Positions 1-8,222 of a stretch of DNA of 55,068 bases are shown one piece after another (the stretch's first letter is position 1; each line of letters begins with the position of its first letter). This stretch comes from Clostridia bacterium (lineage in GTDB: Bacteria; Bacillota; Clostridia; Oscillospirales; Acutalibacteraceae). Under the pieces are notes generated by a model. The model was not told where the DNA came from, ran no database searches, and saw only the letters and a program-made list of their open reading frames with translations. The stretch covers positions 1 to 55,068 of the forward strand of contig JAFWZS010000024.1 in assembly GCA_017522205.1 (NCBI GenBank), in the 5' to 3' direction. The position numbers and the translations under genes were made by a program.

Positions 1-87
1 AATATAGAATAATACTAATAATGGGTTCATTGTAAAATATTATAAAAATTTATAATATCAGTGAAGGAAAATTCAAGGAGGTAGCTT

Positions 88-2259
88 ATGAAAAAGCGAA
101 TATTACTTGTACTTACTATTGTGATGCTTATGTGCGTTGCTGTGTTCGGTGTAAGTGCTGCAGAATGCTCACAAGGAAACCACCGTCAAGCAGAAAGAAC
201 CATACTGCCTACATGTGAGACACAGGGTTGGACAGAGATTTATTGTCCGATCTGCGGTTATATTTTCACAGAAACAAATTATGTAGATCCTATCGCACAT
301 ACAGGCCCGAGTGAGTATGTGTCTGAAGGAGATCATTATGTTAAGAAAATAGAGTGTACACAGGGTTGCAATAATACTGTTACATATCAGGAAAACGGAA
401 AAGATGTGAGGTACTACAAAATCACATTCTTTAACGGTCACGAAATGAAAGACAGATTAACTGACGTCACAGTTGACGGCAACAAAAAGATTACCTTTAA
501 GCACACAAAAATCGCTAAAACCACTGAAGTTAAACAGCTTGTTGAATATATGGTAAAAGCCGGCGATACTGTTGTGTTTGATGGTGCTTGTCCTGAAAGA
601 ATTAAAGATACAGTTAACAGCGCTTATATATTCAGAGGCTGGGTAAAAAGCAATAACGCTTCCTTCGATTATAAAGAAACAGCTGATAAATACTTTGAAA
701 ACAGCGCAGCTTATGTTCCCTGTACAAAATATAACTATACAACAATTAAGATCACTAATGTGAGCGCAAACACAGACTATTATGCTGCATGGGAAGCTAA
801 AAAGGAAACCTATGTTCTTCAGTTTACCACTCATGACGGTATACATCTTGTGGAAAACGTTGAACACGGTCAAAAAGCATACTTCCCGTATGCATATCCC
901 AAGAATTATGTAGATTCAGGTTATGACTATGTCTTTGCAGGCTGGGGTATAGGTGATCCGTCAAAGAAGGATGAAAACGGAAACTATACTGCATATGATG
1001 AATTCCGTGAAGAATATATTCATATCAGCAAAATTCCTGTATATTCAAGCTATGCAATCAGAGCTATCTACGACAGAATCCCGAGAGTATACAAGGTTAT
1101 GCTTCCTTCATTTGCCACTACGGTAGATATGGAATACGGAAGCAGCTTCAATGTTAAGGAAAATGGAAAGAACTTCTCTGTTACGGTGGGTGGTATTACA
1201 AAGGAATACGCAAATCCGAAAGTAGAAGACGATTATACATACTATTTTGAAAAGGCAAACGGATTTATCACCGAAGGCCAGTATACAATGAGAAGCGATT
1301 ACTTCACACTTCCCGATTATGTGCTTGACCGCGATGATTTAGTTTACCTTGTATATAACGTTGGTGCGAAAAAGGGACAGCAGCTCAAAGTCGGAAACGA
1401 CGATGTTATCCTTTTCAATGTAGAAAATCGCACATCAGGCAAGACATTCTTTGATTATTACAACGAAGAACTTGTAAACTACAATGAAGCTTATAATAGT
1501 CCGAGTAAGGAATATAAGCCCATCTATTTTGATATTGAAAAAACAGGTTCCTATTTCAACCTTGTAAACGAACAGGGCAAAAAAATTCTTGATAACAACA
1601 AGAATGAATTTATCATCAGAGCATCCTGGAAGGGTATTTATAAGACCGGTGCAAATGAACTTGAAAGCAAATTCACAGAAGAATCAGCTGAAGCTCTTCG
1701 TGTTGTAAATGTTTCTCCCAACTATTACAGAGCAGTCAGCGATTATGATATTGTTGTTGAAGTTATTATGCCCGTTCAGATTGACGGCGTTTCAAAAGAA
1801 CTGATGTACGAATCATATTCAAATCAGTTTGTTGTTCAGGTTACAAACGGCAGCGGTCAGCTTGTAAGAAGCGGAATGACAGGTAATAGCAAGGATTATC
1901 CGTCTGTATTGAAAAAATCAGGCAACAATGAATACTATCATATGTATTGCGTGCTTAATGTTCCGCACACAGACCGTTACAAGATAAGCGTTGTTGCATC
2001 AGATGCTATGAACGGTAAATATGAAGGTGCGAGAGAGCTTTCATGGGATCAGTTCAAGTACTACAACGGCAATATCCGTGTAGATGTTGATGTTTCAGAT
2101 AGCTTCAACGAGAGCGTAAGATGCTCATGCCTTTGCCACAGTATGTTCAGCAAGGTTTGGGCAACAATCCTTAACATTCTCAACAGCTTCTTTAACGTGA
2201 GACATGTATGTTGTCCTCATATGTTTGAAGAAATCGGCCATCTTCTTAAATACAGATAA
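88..2259 (+). CDS. Secreted Cys-rich surface protein
   Basis: A 723-aa exported protein of unknown specific function. It starts at an ATG behind AAGGAGG and opens with a signal peptide (MKKR, a hydrophobic run, then VSAA). Residues about 26-75 hold a Cys-ribbon segment (PTCETQGW, CPICGY) of a kind common in Clostridia surface proteins. Residues about 105-240 and 245-340 carry aromatic, Gly-Trp-rich stretches (RGWV, YAAWEA, FAGWGIG) resembling InlB B-repeat/Listeria-Bacteroides repeats. The last 45 residues are distinctive: a CSCLCH cluster, an amphipathic stretch (FSKVWATILNILNSFF), then a second CC-H cluster. This looks like a C-terminal attachment or folding module, which is inference. There is no LPXTG motif. 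The gene stands alone and is closed by a strong terminator. It is probably a cell-surface or adhesion protein; no enzymatic motif was seen. Confidence 0.75.
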   Translation: MKKRILLVLTIVMLMCVAVFGVSAAECSQGNHRQAERTILPTCETQGWTEIYCPICGYIFTETNYVDPIAHTGPSEYVSEGDHYVKKIECTQGCNNTVTYQENGKDVRYYKITFFNGHEMKDRLTDVTVDGNKKITFKHTKIAKTTEVKQLVEYMVKAGDTVVFDGACPERIKDTVNSAYIFRGWVKSNNASFDYKETADKYFENSAAYVPCTKYNYTTIKITNVSANTDYYAAWEAKKETYVLQFTTHDGIHLVENVEHGQKAYFPYAYPKNYVDSGYDYVFAGWGIGDPSKKDENGNYTAYDEFREEYIHISKIPVYSSYAIRAIYDRIPRVYKVMLPSFATTVDMEYGSSFNVKENGKNFSVTVGGITKEYANPKVEDDYTYYFEKANGFITEGQYTMRSDYFTLPDYVLDRDDLVYLVYNVGAKKGQQLKVGNDDVILFNVENRTSGKTFFDYYNEELVNYNEAYNSPSKEYKPIYFDIEKTGSYFNLVNEQGKKILDNNKNEFIIRASWKGIYKTGANELESKFTEESAEALRVVNVSPNYYRAVSDYDIVVEVIMPVQIDGVSKELMYESYSNQFVVQVTNGSGQLVRSGMTGNSKDYPSVLKKSGNNEYYHMYCVLNVPHTDRYKISVVASDAMNGKYEGARELSWDQFKYYNGNIRVDVDVSDSFNESVRCSCLCHSMFSKVWATILNILNSFFNVRHVCCPHMFEEIGHLLKYR

Positions 2260-2270
2260 TTATTAATGTA

Positions 2271-2300
2271 AAAAAGAACGTCTGAAAGACGTTCTTTTTT
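2271..2300 (+). terminator. Terminator after the surface protein gene
   Basis: AGAACGTCT and AGACGTTCT pair around a 3-nt GAA loop and are flanked by A-run and T-run, so the hairpin can end transcripts from either strand. It begins 11 bases after the stop codon. Confidence 0.9.
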
Positions 2301-2324
2301 ATGTATTAAAATCAAAAATAAAAA

Positions 2325-2343
2325 CCTCAGCATAAAGCTGAGG
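2325..2343 (-). terminator. Terminator of microgene 1
   Basis: CCTCAGC-N5-GCTGAGG is followed, on the minus strand, by a TTTTTATTTTT tract. It lies 21 bases beyond the stop of the 35-aa gene, completing that gene as its own transcription unit. Confidence 0.85.
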
Positions 2344-2364
2344 ATATATTATATCTGAATTATA

Positions 2365-2472
2365 TCAGTTGATGTCTTCTGGTTTTGTTTCAACGTTGTC
2401 GCTTTTCTTGAAATAAGCAACTATCTGCATAATAAAATCGACTAATGCTCTTATAGCTCTCGCCCAATCCAT
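2365..2472 (-). CDS. Microprotein 1, 35 aa, amphipathic
   Basis: A very short gene supported by signals rather than by length. A TTGACA-N17-TATACT promoter lies upstream, AGGAGG sits 9 bases before the ATG, and a rho-independent terminator follows. The product begins MDWARAIRALVDFIMQIVAY, an amphipathic or membrane-seeking helix, and ends in a charged tail (KKSDNVETKPEDIN). An ATG closer to the ribosome site opens a two-codon frame and was not chosen. Its shape resembles the 39-aa product at 13700-13819: hydrophobic helix, then acidic tail. Function is unknown; a small membrane peptide, a type I toxin-like peptide or a regulatory peptide all remain possible. Confidence 0.72.
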   Translation of the reverse strand: MDWARAIRALVDFIMQIVAYFKKSDNVETKPEDIN

Positions 2473-2505
2473 TAATCCATGCCTCCTGTCAACGATTTGT
2501 AACAA

Positions 2506-2543
2506 CTATAGTATATACTATAGTATGAAATTTGTCAATGATT
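2506..2543 (-). promoter_or_regulatory. Sigma-A promoter of microgene 1 with palindromic operator
   Basis: On the minus strand TTGACA (2538-2543), 17 bases, then TATACT (2510-2515). An 18-bp perfect palindrome, CTATAGTATATACTATAG (2506-2523), covers the -10 box and extends to 20 bp with flanking A/T. A repressor bound there would block the polymerase, so the microgene is probably tightly regulated. Confidence 0.8.
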
Positions 2544-2619
2544 TATTTAAAAAAAGAATGAAATTTATTAATAAACTGTTTAAAAATGGAAAAGGTATAA
2601 ACCTAAATAAAAAAAGATA

Positions 2620-2649
2620 ATCGGCAACACGTCTTGTTGTGTCGCCGAT
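2620..2649 (-). terminator. Terminator of the lipid kinase gene
   Basis: ATCGGC-ACAC pairs with GTGT-GCCGAT with one mismatch and an 8-nt loop, followed on the minus strand by a T-rich tract. A T-run on the other side means it can also work on the plus strand. Confidence 0.8.
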
Positions 2650-2658
2650 TTTTTATTA

Positions 2659-3729
2659 TCAGGATTCTGTGCTTTCTGATTCAGTCTGAAGTGAGGTTTC
2701 GTTTTCTTCTGCCGCAGCTTCTGCAGATGATTTTCCTTTTCTTTTACGGATTCGTTGCTTTTTCTCAACTGCCTTATATTCCGAAATTTCAACGGGATCG
2801 AGAATTTTAGGCTCGTGCTTTATGAAAAGGGGATTTTCAGGTGAGCAGATATCAATTGCCTTTTCCAGAACGTGAATGTTTACGTGGTGGTGTGCACCTG
2901 CAAATTCACCGTCAACTGTCCACTTGACATTTTCGTCCGGAGCGTAAATCTTGATATTCTTTGTTCTGAAGAATATGATTTCCTTTCCGTCATACTGCTG
3001 CTTCTGTACCTTTCTGATAGCAGGAATATACTTTATAAAGGGAATGCTTCTGACGAGAAGAACTTCAAAGTAACCGTCATTAAGCTTGATATCTTCTTTT
3101 CTGAATTTGAAAAATCCGCCTACTGAGGTTGAATTTGAAATTGTGCCGAAAACGAATTCATCTTCAAGAACACCGTTGTCGTGCTCGATTCTCATTCTTG
3201 TGGGGTGAATATCCTTGGTTTCAAGAAAGCCTTTTACAACGTATGCCTTGTGACCGAAGATATTCTTAAGACGCTGAGACGTAGTGTAAGAGGCAGAGCT
3301 GAATGCACCGAAGGATGCAACATAGCAGAAGCATCTGTTGTTGAAAAGACCGAGGTCATAATCGTTGGTGTCGCCGCTTTCAATAAGCTTTACTGCGTCG
3401 GAAAGATTTCCGGGAATACCGAGTGTTGTTGCAAGGTCATTAGTCGTGCCTGCTGGGATGTAACCGATTGGTACACGTCTCGGCATATTCATAACGCCGT
3501 TGATTGTTTCATTAAAAGTACCGTCACCGCCACAGCAGACAACAAGGTCATGGTCGTCCAGTTCTCTTTTTACAATGTTTGTTGCATCACCCTGACAGGT
3601 GGTTTTATGTATGGAAAATTTATAATTATCTGAAAATTTGTCAATAATTTCTTCTACGGTAGCTCTTTTGCTTGACTGTCCCGAGCAGGGATTTACTACC
3701 AGTAATACTTTTTTTATATCATTATCCAT
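2659..3729 (-). CDS. Diacylglycerol/lipid kinase, YegS-DgkB family
   Basis: A 356-aa member of the YegS/Rv2252/BmrU lipid kinase family, which phosphorylates diacylglycerol or related lipids for phospholipid recycling at the inner membrane face. The N-terminal VLLVVNPCSG and the nucleotide-binding GGDGT motif (residues about 66-70) are clear, followed by GYIPAGTTNDLA. The C-terminal half has the family beta-sandwich pattern (FGTISNSTSVGGF, DGYFEVLLVRS). Homologues are near 300 residues; here a Lys/Arg then Glu/Ser-rich tail of about 45 residues is added. The ribosome site is weak: the nearest GGA is over 20 bases from the ATG. The substrate cannot be told from sequence. Confidence 0.88.
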   Translation of the reverse strand: MDNDIKKVLLVVNPCSGQSSKRATVEEIIDKFSDNYKFSIHKTTCQGDATNIVKRELDDHDLVVCCGGDGTFNETINGVMNMPRRVPIGYIPAGTTNDLATTLGIPGNLSDAVKLIESGDTNDYDLGLFNNRCFCYVASFGAFSSASYTTSQRLKNIFGHKAYVVKGFLETKDIHPTRMRIEHDNGVLEDEFVFGTISNSTSVGGFFKFRKEDIKLNDGYFEVLLVRSIPFIKYIPAIRKVQKQQYDGKEIIFFRTKNIKIYAPDENVKWTVDGEFAGAHHHVNIHVLEKAIDICSPENPLFIKHEPKILDPVEISEYKAVEKKQRIRKRKGKSSAEAAAEENETSLQTESESTES

Positions 3730-3774
3730 ATCTTTTGCTTTTTAGCTTCGCATCCTTTCTGTGTTAAATTTTAA

Positions 3775-3812
3775 GATAGAATAATTCTATCACAGTTGAA
3801 ATATAAAGTCAA
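3775..3812 (-). promoter_or_regulatory. Promoter of the lipid kinase gene with 17-bp palindrome
   Basis: Minus-strand TTGACT (3807-3812), 17 bases, TAGAAT (3784-3789). A perfect 8-1-8 palindrome, GATAGAATAATTCTATC (3775-3791), covers the -10 box. The 7-1-7 core ATAGAAT-A-ATTCTAT has the geometry of Fur/PerR-family operators but not their consensus bases. Confidence 0.75.
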
Positions 3813-3878
3813 AGGTAGTTTCACATTATTTACACCTTTATCAAAATATATTAAACATTACGCATAAAAAACGAACAA

Positions 3879-3914
3879 ACAGCACCGCTTTTGACTAATC
3901 AGAAACGGTACTGT
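3879..3914 (-). terminator. Terminator of the acidic membrane protein gene
   Basis: On the minus strand ACAGTACCGTTT pairs with AAGCGGTGCTGT through 12 pairs including two G-U, then TTTGTTCGTTTTTT follows. On the plus strand the wobble pairs become mismatches, so it should act in one direction. Confidence 0.75.
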
Positions 3915-3920
3915 CAGATT

Positions 3921-5702
3921 TTATTCAATTGAGCTGAAAAGATTTTCTTCATCGGTGTCTTCGCTGAAATCGTATTCAGTTTCTTCTTCAGCGGAAATAA
4001 CACCTTTTTTAATCATTTTCTTCATCATCTTGTTGTAAGCCTTTTCCTTGTCTTTGAAAACAAAAGCGAGAAGAAGCACAAGCACAAGACCAAGAATAAG
4101 AAGTGCAGCAATTACAGGAATGAAGTAATCAGTGCAAACGGTGACAATTTTGCCGATTCCGGGATAGGTTTCTGCAACAACACCTCTTGTATCGTCTCGG
4201 AGAACAAGAACTCTTTCTCCGTCATTTTCAGCAATGAAAAGCACATCGCCGCTGTCGTTTACAATGCTGCCGTTACGTTTGCCGAACATAAAGCACTGCT
4301 GGGTGTAATTGATGTATGCGAAAACCTCACCGTCGTTTGCGTAGCGCTTTTCGGTAACAATAAGGTCGCCTTCAAGAATGTTTGAGTTGGTGTAGTCCTG
4401 AGTTGCCGTGAAGATGTATTTTTCGTCGAAGGCGGTTCTGCCTGTGTTTACACCTAAGAGAGTGTTGATACCGATAATTCCCGTCGCAAGTACTGTAAGA
4501 AGAGCAAGAACAATGCTGAGAATTACTCTGCCTGCGATGATACCTTTTTTGTTTACAGGAGCAGCAATTTCGGCTTCGTCATCATATTCCTCTTCCTCCT
4601 CCTCATCATCATCATCTTCTTCTTCGGAATACTGATCCTTGGCGTATTCGGGAAGTGTATTTTTCTTTGTGGGATCGAAGGAATAGATATCCTGAGATTC
4701 ATTCATAAATTCATCGAAGGTTTTGTCGGCGATTTCTTCAGGCACGGGCGGAACCTCGTCGTTTTCATCGGTGATAATGTCAAAGTCGGGTTGTGTCGCA
4801 ACCTCTTCCTTATAGGTGGGAGTTTCGTCTTCATCAACAAAAGCTTCGATGGGCTCTTCCTCAGTTGTTTCAGAATGAGCATACTCAGTAAAGGAAGTGA
4901 ATTCTTCTTCGTCTTCTGCGGTTTCTTCCTGCTCAGCTTCAAATTCCACCTTGAAATTCTGATTCTCTTCGGGAATTTCAGGGGTGTAAATAACTTCTTT
5001 TACGGATGAGGTATCTTCAGCTTCTGCCAACGGAAGTGAAAGGTCGTTTTCTTCTTCAGTTTCTGCTGAAGCTTCGGTGTTTTCTTCCGGGGCTTCCTCT
5101 TCCTTAATTTCGTGACGGAAGAATAAGCCTTTCTTGTGCTTTTTCTTCTTGTCTTTCTTTTTGAATGACTCACGCTTTGAGAAAAAGTCGTCATCGTCGT
5201 CATTCATAATTTTCATATAGTCATTGAAAAGGTCAGTTCTCTCTTCGCTTTTTGCGTTTGCCTTCTGCTGAAGCTCATCGGAAGCCTCAAGAGAATAATG
5301 AACCTTGGGTTTGCTCTGTACAGCCGGAGCAACGGGCTTACTTTCCGCTATGGGAGAAGTCTGCACCTGCTCCTCTTTTTCAAAGGATATTCTTTCGGGT
5401 GTTGCTGCAGGAGCTTCCTTAATTTCGGGAATCTCCGCTTTTTTCACTTCTTTGATTTCTTTTGACTGTATTTCTTCCTTGAAGCGATTTATAAGGGAAT
5501 CAACTTCACTTGAAAATTCTTCAACTGACGGCGTATCCTCTTTAACTGCTTCGGGCTGCTTCGCAGGAAGGTCTGAGGGTACAATCGTTTCAGTTACATC
5601 GTGGAGCTGTTTTGTGGCTTTAATGATTGCTTTTTCAGCAGTTATGGTCTTATCATACATTTCATTAAGCTCATCAAGACTCTTTGGTCTGTAGCCTGCC
5701 AT
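3921..5702 (-). CDS. Acidic membrane protein, signal-peptidase-like ectodomain
   Basis: A 593-aa protein with a long acidic cytoplasmic region (residues 1-385, rich in Glu/Asp/Ser/Pro, including a run of about 14 acidic residues), a membrane segment (about 393-417), an outside domain (418-525), a second membrane segment (526-549) and a basic then acidic tail. The outside domain resembles type I signal peptidases of the SipW/S26B kind: NILEGDLIVTEKR matches the region after the catalytic Ser, and a PGIGKIV stretch followed by a hydrophobic anchor matches their C-terminus. The residue aligned with the catalytic Ser is Tyr (about 437), so it is probably not a peptidase; that reading is inference. 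It lies 44 bases after a DivIVA-like gene under one promoter, so a role in cell envelope or division is plausible. Confidence 0.65.
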   Translation of the reverse strand: MAGYRPKSLDELNEMYDKTITAEKAIIKATKQLHDVTETIVPSDLPAKQPEAVKEDTPSVEEFSSEVDSLINRFKEEIQSKEIKEVKKAEIPEIKEAPAATPERISFEKEEQVQTSPIAESKPVAPAVQSKPKVHYSLEASDELQQKANAKSEERTDLFNDYMKIMNDDDDDFFSKRESFKKKDKKKKHKKGLFFRHEIKEEEAPEENTEASAETEEENDLSLPLAEAEDTSSVKEVIYTPEIPEENQNFKVEFEAEQEETAEDEEEFTSFTEYAHSETTEEEPIEAFVDEDETPTYKEEVATQPDFDIITDENDEVPPVPEEIADKTFDEFMNESQDIYSFDPTKKNTLPEYAKDQYSEEEDDDDEEEEEEYDDEAEIAAPVNKKGIIAGRVILSIVLALLTVLATGIIGINTLLGVNTGRTAFDEKYIFTATQDYTNSNILEGDLIVTEKRYANDGEVFAYINYTQQCFMFGKRNGSIVNDSGDVLFIAENDGERVLVLRDDTRGVVAETYPGIGKIVTVCTDYFIPVIAALLILGLVLVLLLAFVFKDKEKAYNKMMKKMIKKGVISAEEETEYDFSEDTDEENLFSSIE

Positions 5703-5746
5703 TTCAAATCACTTCCTTTGCTTTTTAGTAACATAGCTCACCTTAA

Positions 5747-6172
5747 TCAGTAAGAGCCTTTTTCAAGAACGACGGAAATCATCTTGTTGACGCTTTCCAG
5801 ATTTTTCATTATTTTTGTGTTTTCTGTTCTCAGTTCAACGGAGTTTTCCATTGCCTGACGCACGATGAGCTTTGCCTTTTCGTTTGCCTGCTCGACGATT
5901 TCAACTGCTTTTCTGTCAGCCTCGTCCTTGATTCTTGCAACGGTTGACTTAAGCTCACCGAAGATTTTTTCAATAGCCTCACTCTGGTTGTTTTCGTCTA
6001 TGGTGAAGTAAACGCCAAGCTCTTCCATTTCTTTTCTGAGCTTTTCGTATTTTGCTTCGTTTTCTTCTCCCCACGCAACGGCATTGTGGTACTCAGACTG
6101 AATCATATCAATGTACTTGTCAACCTCAATCGGGTCATAGCCGTTTTCTGTGAGAGTAAATTCTTTAGCCAT
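5747..6172 (-). CDS. DivIVA-domain coiled-coil protein
   Basis: A 141-aa protein of the DivIVA/GpsB type. The N-terminal NGYDPIEVDKYID matches the family signature (GYD-x2-EVD-x-Y/F), and the rest is heptad-rich coiled coil (residues about 30-135). Family members sit at the division site or poles and recruit envelope proteins. This is shorter than DivIVA of Bacillus (about 165 aa) and longer than GpsB (about 98). The start is the ATG behind GGAG. It is the first gene of a two-gene unit with the acidic membrane protein, so the two may act together; the partner relation is inferred from spacing only. Confidence 0.8.
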   Translation of the reverse strand: MAKEFTLTENGYDPIEVDKYIDMIQSEYHNAVAWGEENEAKYEKLRKEMEELGVYFTIDENNQSEAIEKIFGELKSTVARIKDEADRKAVEIVEQANEKAKLIVRQAMENSVELRTENTKIMKNLESVNKMISVVLEKGSY

Positions 6173-6202
6173 ATAACATTCTCCTTAAACCTATTCCATT
6201 TT

Positions 6203-6231
6203 ATTATACTCTAAGTGATTTTAAAATTCAA
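6203..6231 (-). promoter_or_regulatory. Sigma-A promoter of the DivIVA-like operon
   Basis: Minus-strand TTGAAT (6226-6231), 17 bases, TATAAT (6203-6208), about 30 bases before the start codon. Confidence 0.8.
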
Positions 6232-6272
6232 CTGTCTTCACACAATTTTAACTATAAAATCCAAAGACACTT

Positions 6273-8096
6273 TTATTCAACGGTAACCGATTTTGCAAGA
6301 TTACGGGGCTTATCAATATCGCAGCCTTTTTCTTTGGCGGTGTAATAGGCGAGAAGCTGTAAAGGAATTGCTTCAAGCAGGGTAACAAAAAGGTCGTCTG
6401 TGTCGGGAATGATGATTTTTCGGTTTATAACGGTGACGTCTTCGGTGTGCTTTTCTGTGGTAATGAGAATAATGTCACCGCCTCTTGAGCGTATTTCCTC
6501 AATATTGTTTGCTGTCTTTTTGAAAATGCTGTCGTTACAGCAAAGAGCAACAGTAATTGAGCCTTTTTCAACGAGAGATATTGTGCCGTGCTTAAGCTCA
6601 CCTGCAGGATAAGCCTCGCAGGGGATGTAGCTGATTTCTTTCATTTTGAGAGCGCCCTCCATAGCGGCGGCGTAATCTGTGTTTCTGCCGATAAAGCGGA
6701 TACTGCTCTCTGAAGAAAGAAGCTTTCCGAATTCGGCAATCTCATTTTCTCTCTCCAGAATATTCTTAATCTTTTTGGGCAGACAGGAAAGCTCTCTCAT
6801 ATAATAACGAAAATCCCCATCATTTATAACACCGAGATAATATCCTGAAAAAGCTGCAAGAGTGTAAAGGGTGATAAGCTGAGCAGAATAGGCTTTGGTG
6901 GTGGCAACGGCAATTTCAGGTCCTGCCTTTGTATAAATGACCTTGTGGCTTTTTCTTGCAATCGAGCTTTCGGGTACGTTTACAACGGAGAGAATAGTTG
7001 CACCCTTTTCCTTTGCTTTTTTGAGTGCAGAAAGAGTGTCTGCAGTTTCACCGCTCTGACTTACAAAAATGCAGAGCGAATTCTTTCTTACGGGAATACT
7101 GCTTGTGCAGAATTCACTTGCAATTACCGCTTCGGTGGGAAGCTTCGTCAGTTTTTCAAAAACATACTTTCCTGCCACGGCAGTGTGATAAGCAGAGCCG
7201 CATCCCACAATGTAAATACGATCGGTAGTCTGCAGTAACGAGGGCAGAAATGAAAGCTCTTCAGTACTGCTCGTGCCGGATGAAGAAAGAAAACGGTAGG
7301 TATGCTCTGTGGCAGAGGGCTGCTCAAAAATTTCCTTCAGCATAAAATGGGGAAAGTCTCCCTTTTCAGCTGATGAAGCACAAAGGTTGCTTTTTTCAAA
7401 ACGGCGGAAAACCTCGTTACCGTCAGAGAGATAAAAGGTGGCTTTTTCTTTTGTGATTACAGCAATTTCACCGTCGTTCATTGTTATGCTTTCCTCGGCA
7501 ACACCGCAAAGAGCACCCATATCTGAGGCTGCATAAAAGCCGTCTTTACCCTTACCCACAACGAGAGGACTTTCTTTTCTTATGAGAATAAGGGTGTCAG
7601 ACAGATTTTTGCAAATTATACCGAGAGCAAAAGCCCCCTCCAGCTTTTTTACCGTATTCATAAGAGAAGATATGAGATCACCGTTATAATCTCTTTCAAG
7701 AAGGTGTGCAACAACCTCACTGTCCGTGTCAGAGAGAAATGCGTAGCCCTCGTCCTTCAGTTTGTCTCTGAGGGTAGCATAATTTTCAATTATACCGTTA
7801 TGCACCACGGCGAAATCACCTTTATAGCTTACATGGGGATGAGCGTTTCTTTCACTGACTTCACCGTGGGTTGCCCAACGTGTGTGACCTATACCGAGAT
7901 TGCAGCTGAAATTATGCTTTTCGGCTTTATCTCTGAGTGCGGCTACTCTGCCGGTGCATTTTTCCGTCTCAATGCCTTTATCTGTTAAAACTGCAATACC
8001 TGCCGAATCATATCCACGGTATTCAAGCCTTGAAAGACCGTCTAAAAGATAAGGGACTGCATTTTCCTTGCCCACATAACCTACAATTCCGCACAT
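6273..8096 (-). CDS. glmS: Glucosamine-6-phosphate synthase (isomerizing)
   Basis: Makes glucosamine 6-phosphate from fructose 6-phosphate and glutamine, the first step to UDP-GlcNAc for peptidoglycan. I chose the ATG giving MCGIVGYVG because the Cys after Met is the glutaminase nucleophile; AGGAG sits 8 bases upstream. This gives 607 aa, normal for the family. The glutaminase domain (residues 1-220) shows RYDSAG, GHTRWATHG and the NGIIENY loop. Two SIS sugar-isomerase domains follow (FVSQSGETADT and GRNTDYAAAMEGALKMKE), ending with DKPRNLAKSVTVE. No glmS ribozyme was recognised: only 126 bases separate it from the divergent gene and the ribozyme core was not found. Confidence 0.96.
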   Translation of the reverse strand: MCGIVGYVGKENAVPYLLDGLSRLEYRGYDSAGIAVLTDKGIETEKCTGRVAALRDKAEKHNFSCNLGIGHTRWATHGEVSERNAHPHVSYKGDFAVVHNGIIENYATLRDKLKDEGYAFLSDTDSEVVAHLLERDYNGDLISSLMNTVKKLEGAFALGIICKNLSDTLILIRKESPLVVGKGKDGFYAASDMGALCGVAEESITMNDGEIAVITKEKATFYLSDGNEVFRRFEKSNLCASSAEKGDFPHFMLKEIFEQPSATEHTYRFLSSSGTSSTEELSFLPSLLQTTDRIYIVGCGSAYHTAVAGKYVFEKLTKLPTEAVIASEFCTSSIPVRKNSLCIFVSQSGETADTLSALKKAKEKGATILSVVNVPESSIARKSHKVIYTKAGPEIAVATTKAYSAQLITLYTLAAFSGYYLGVINDGDFRYYMRELSCLPKKIKNILERENEIAEFGKLLSSESSIRFIGRNTDYAAAMEGALKMKEISYIPCEAYPAGELKHGTISLVEKGSITVALCCNDSIFKKTANNIEEIRSRGGDIILITTEKHTEDVTVINRKIIIPDTDDLFVTLLEAIPLQLLAYYTAKEKGCDIDKPRNLAKSVTVE

Positions 8097-8222
8097 AACA
8101 AAAACTCCTAACATAAGATTCTTAAAAAATCTTTTCTTTTTATATATTTTATGGTACAATTCCTCTGTATGATTACAAATAATAGTGTTTGACTTTTAAA
8201 GTTTATTAAAGGATGATGATTT

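Noticed and set aside
2525-2617. A 31-codon Lys/Phe-rich frame on the plus strand
   Set aside because: No ribosome site precedes it and its start overlaps the palindrome and minus-strand promoter of microgene 1.
4590-4625. Trinucleotide microsatellite (tcc/tca/tct)
   Set aside because: It codes for the Asp/Glu run of the acidic protein; codons are mixed, so a contingency repeat is not supported.
4408-4635. Ser-rich frame on the plus strand
   Set aside because: It is the antisense of the acidic run of the membrane protein gene and has no ribosome site.
8097-8222. glmS ribozyme
   Set aside because: The gap is short and no ribozyme core or cleavage-site context could be recognised.
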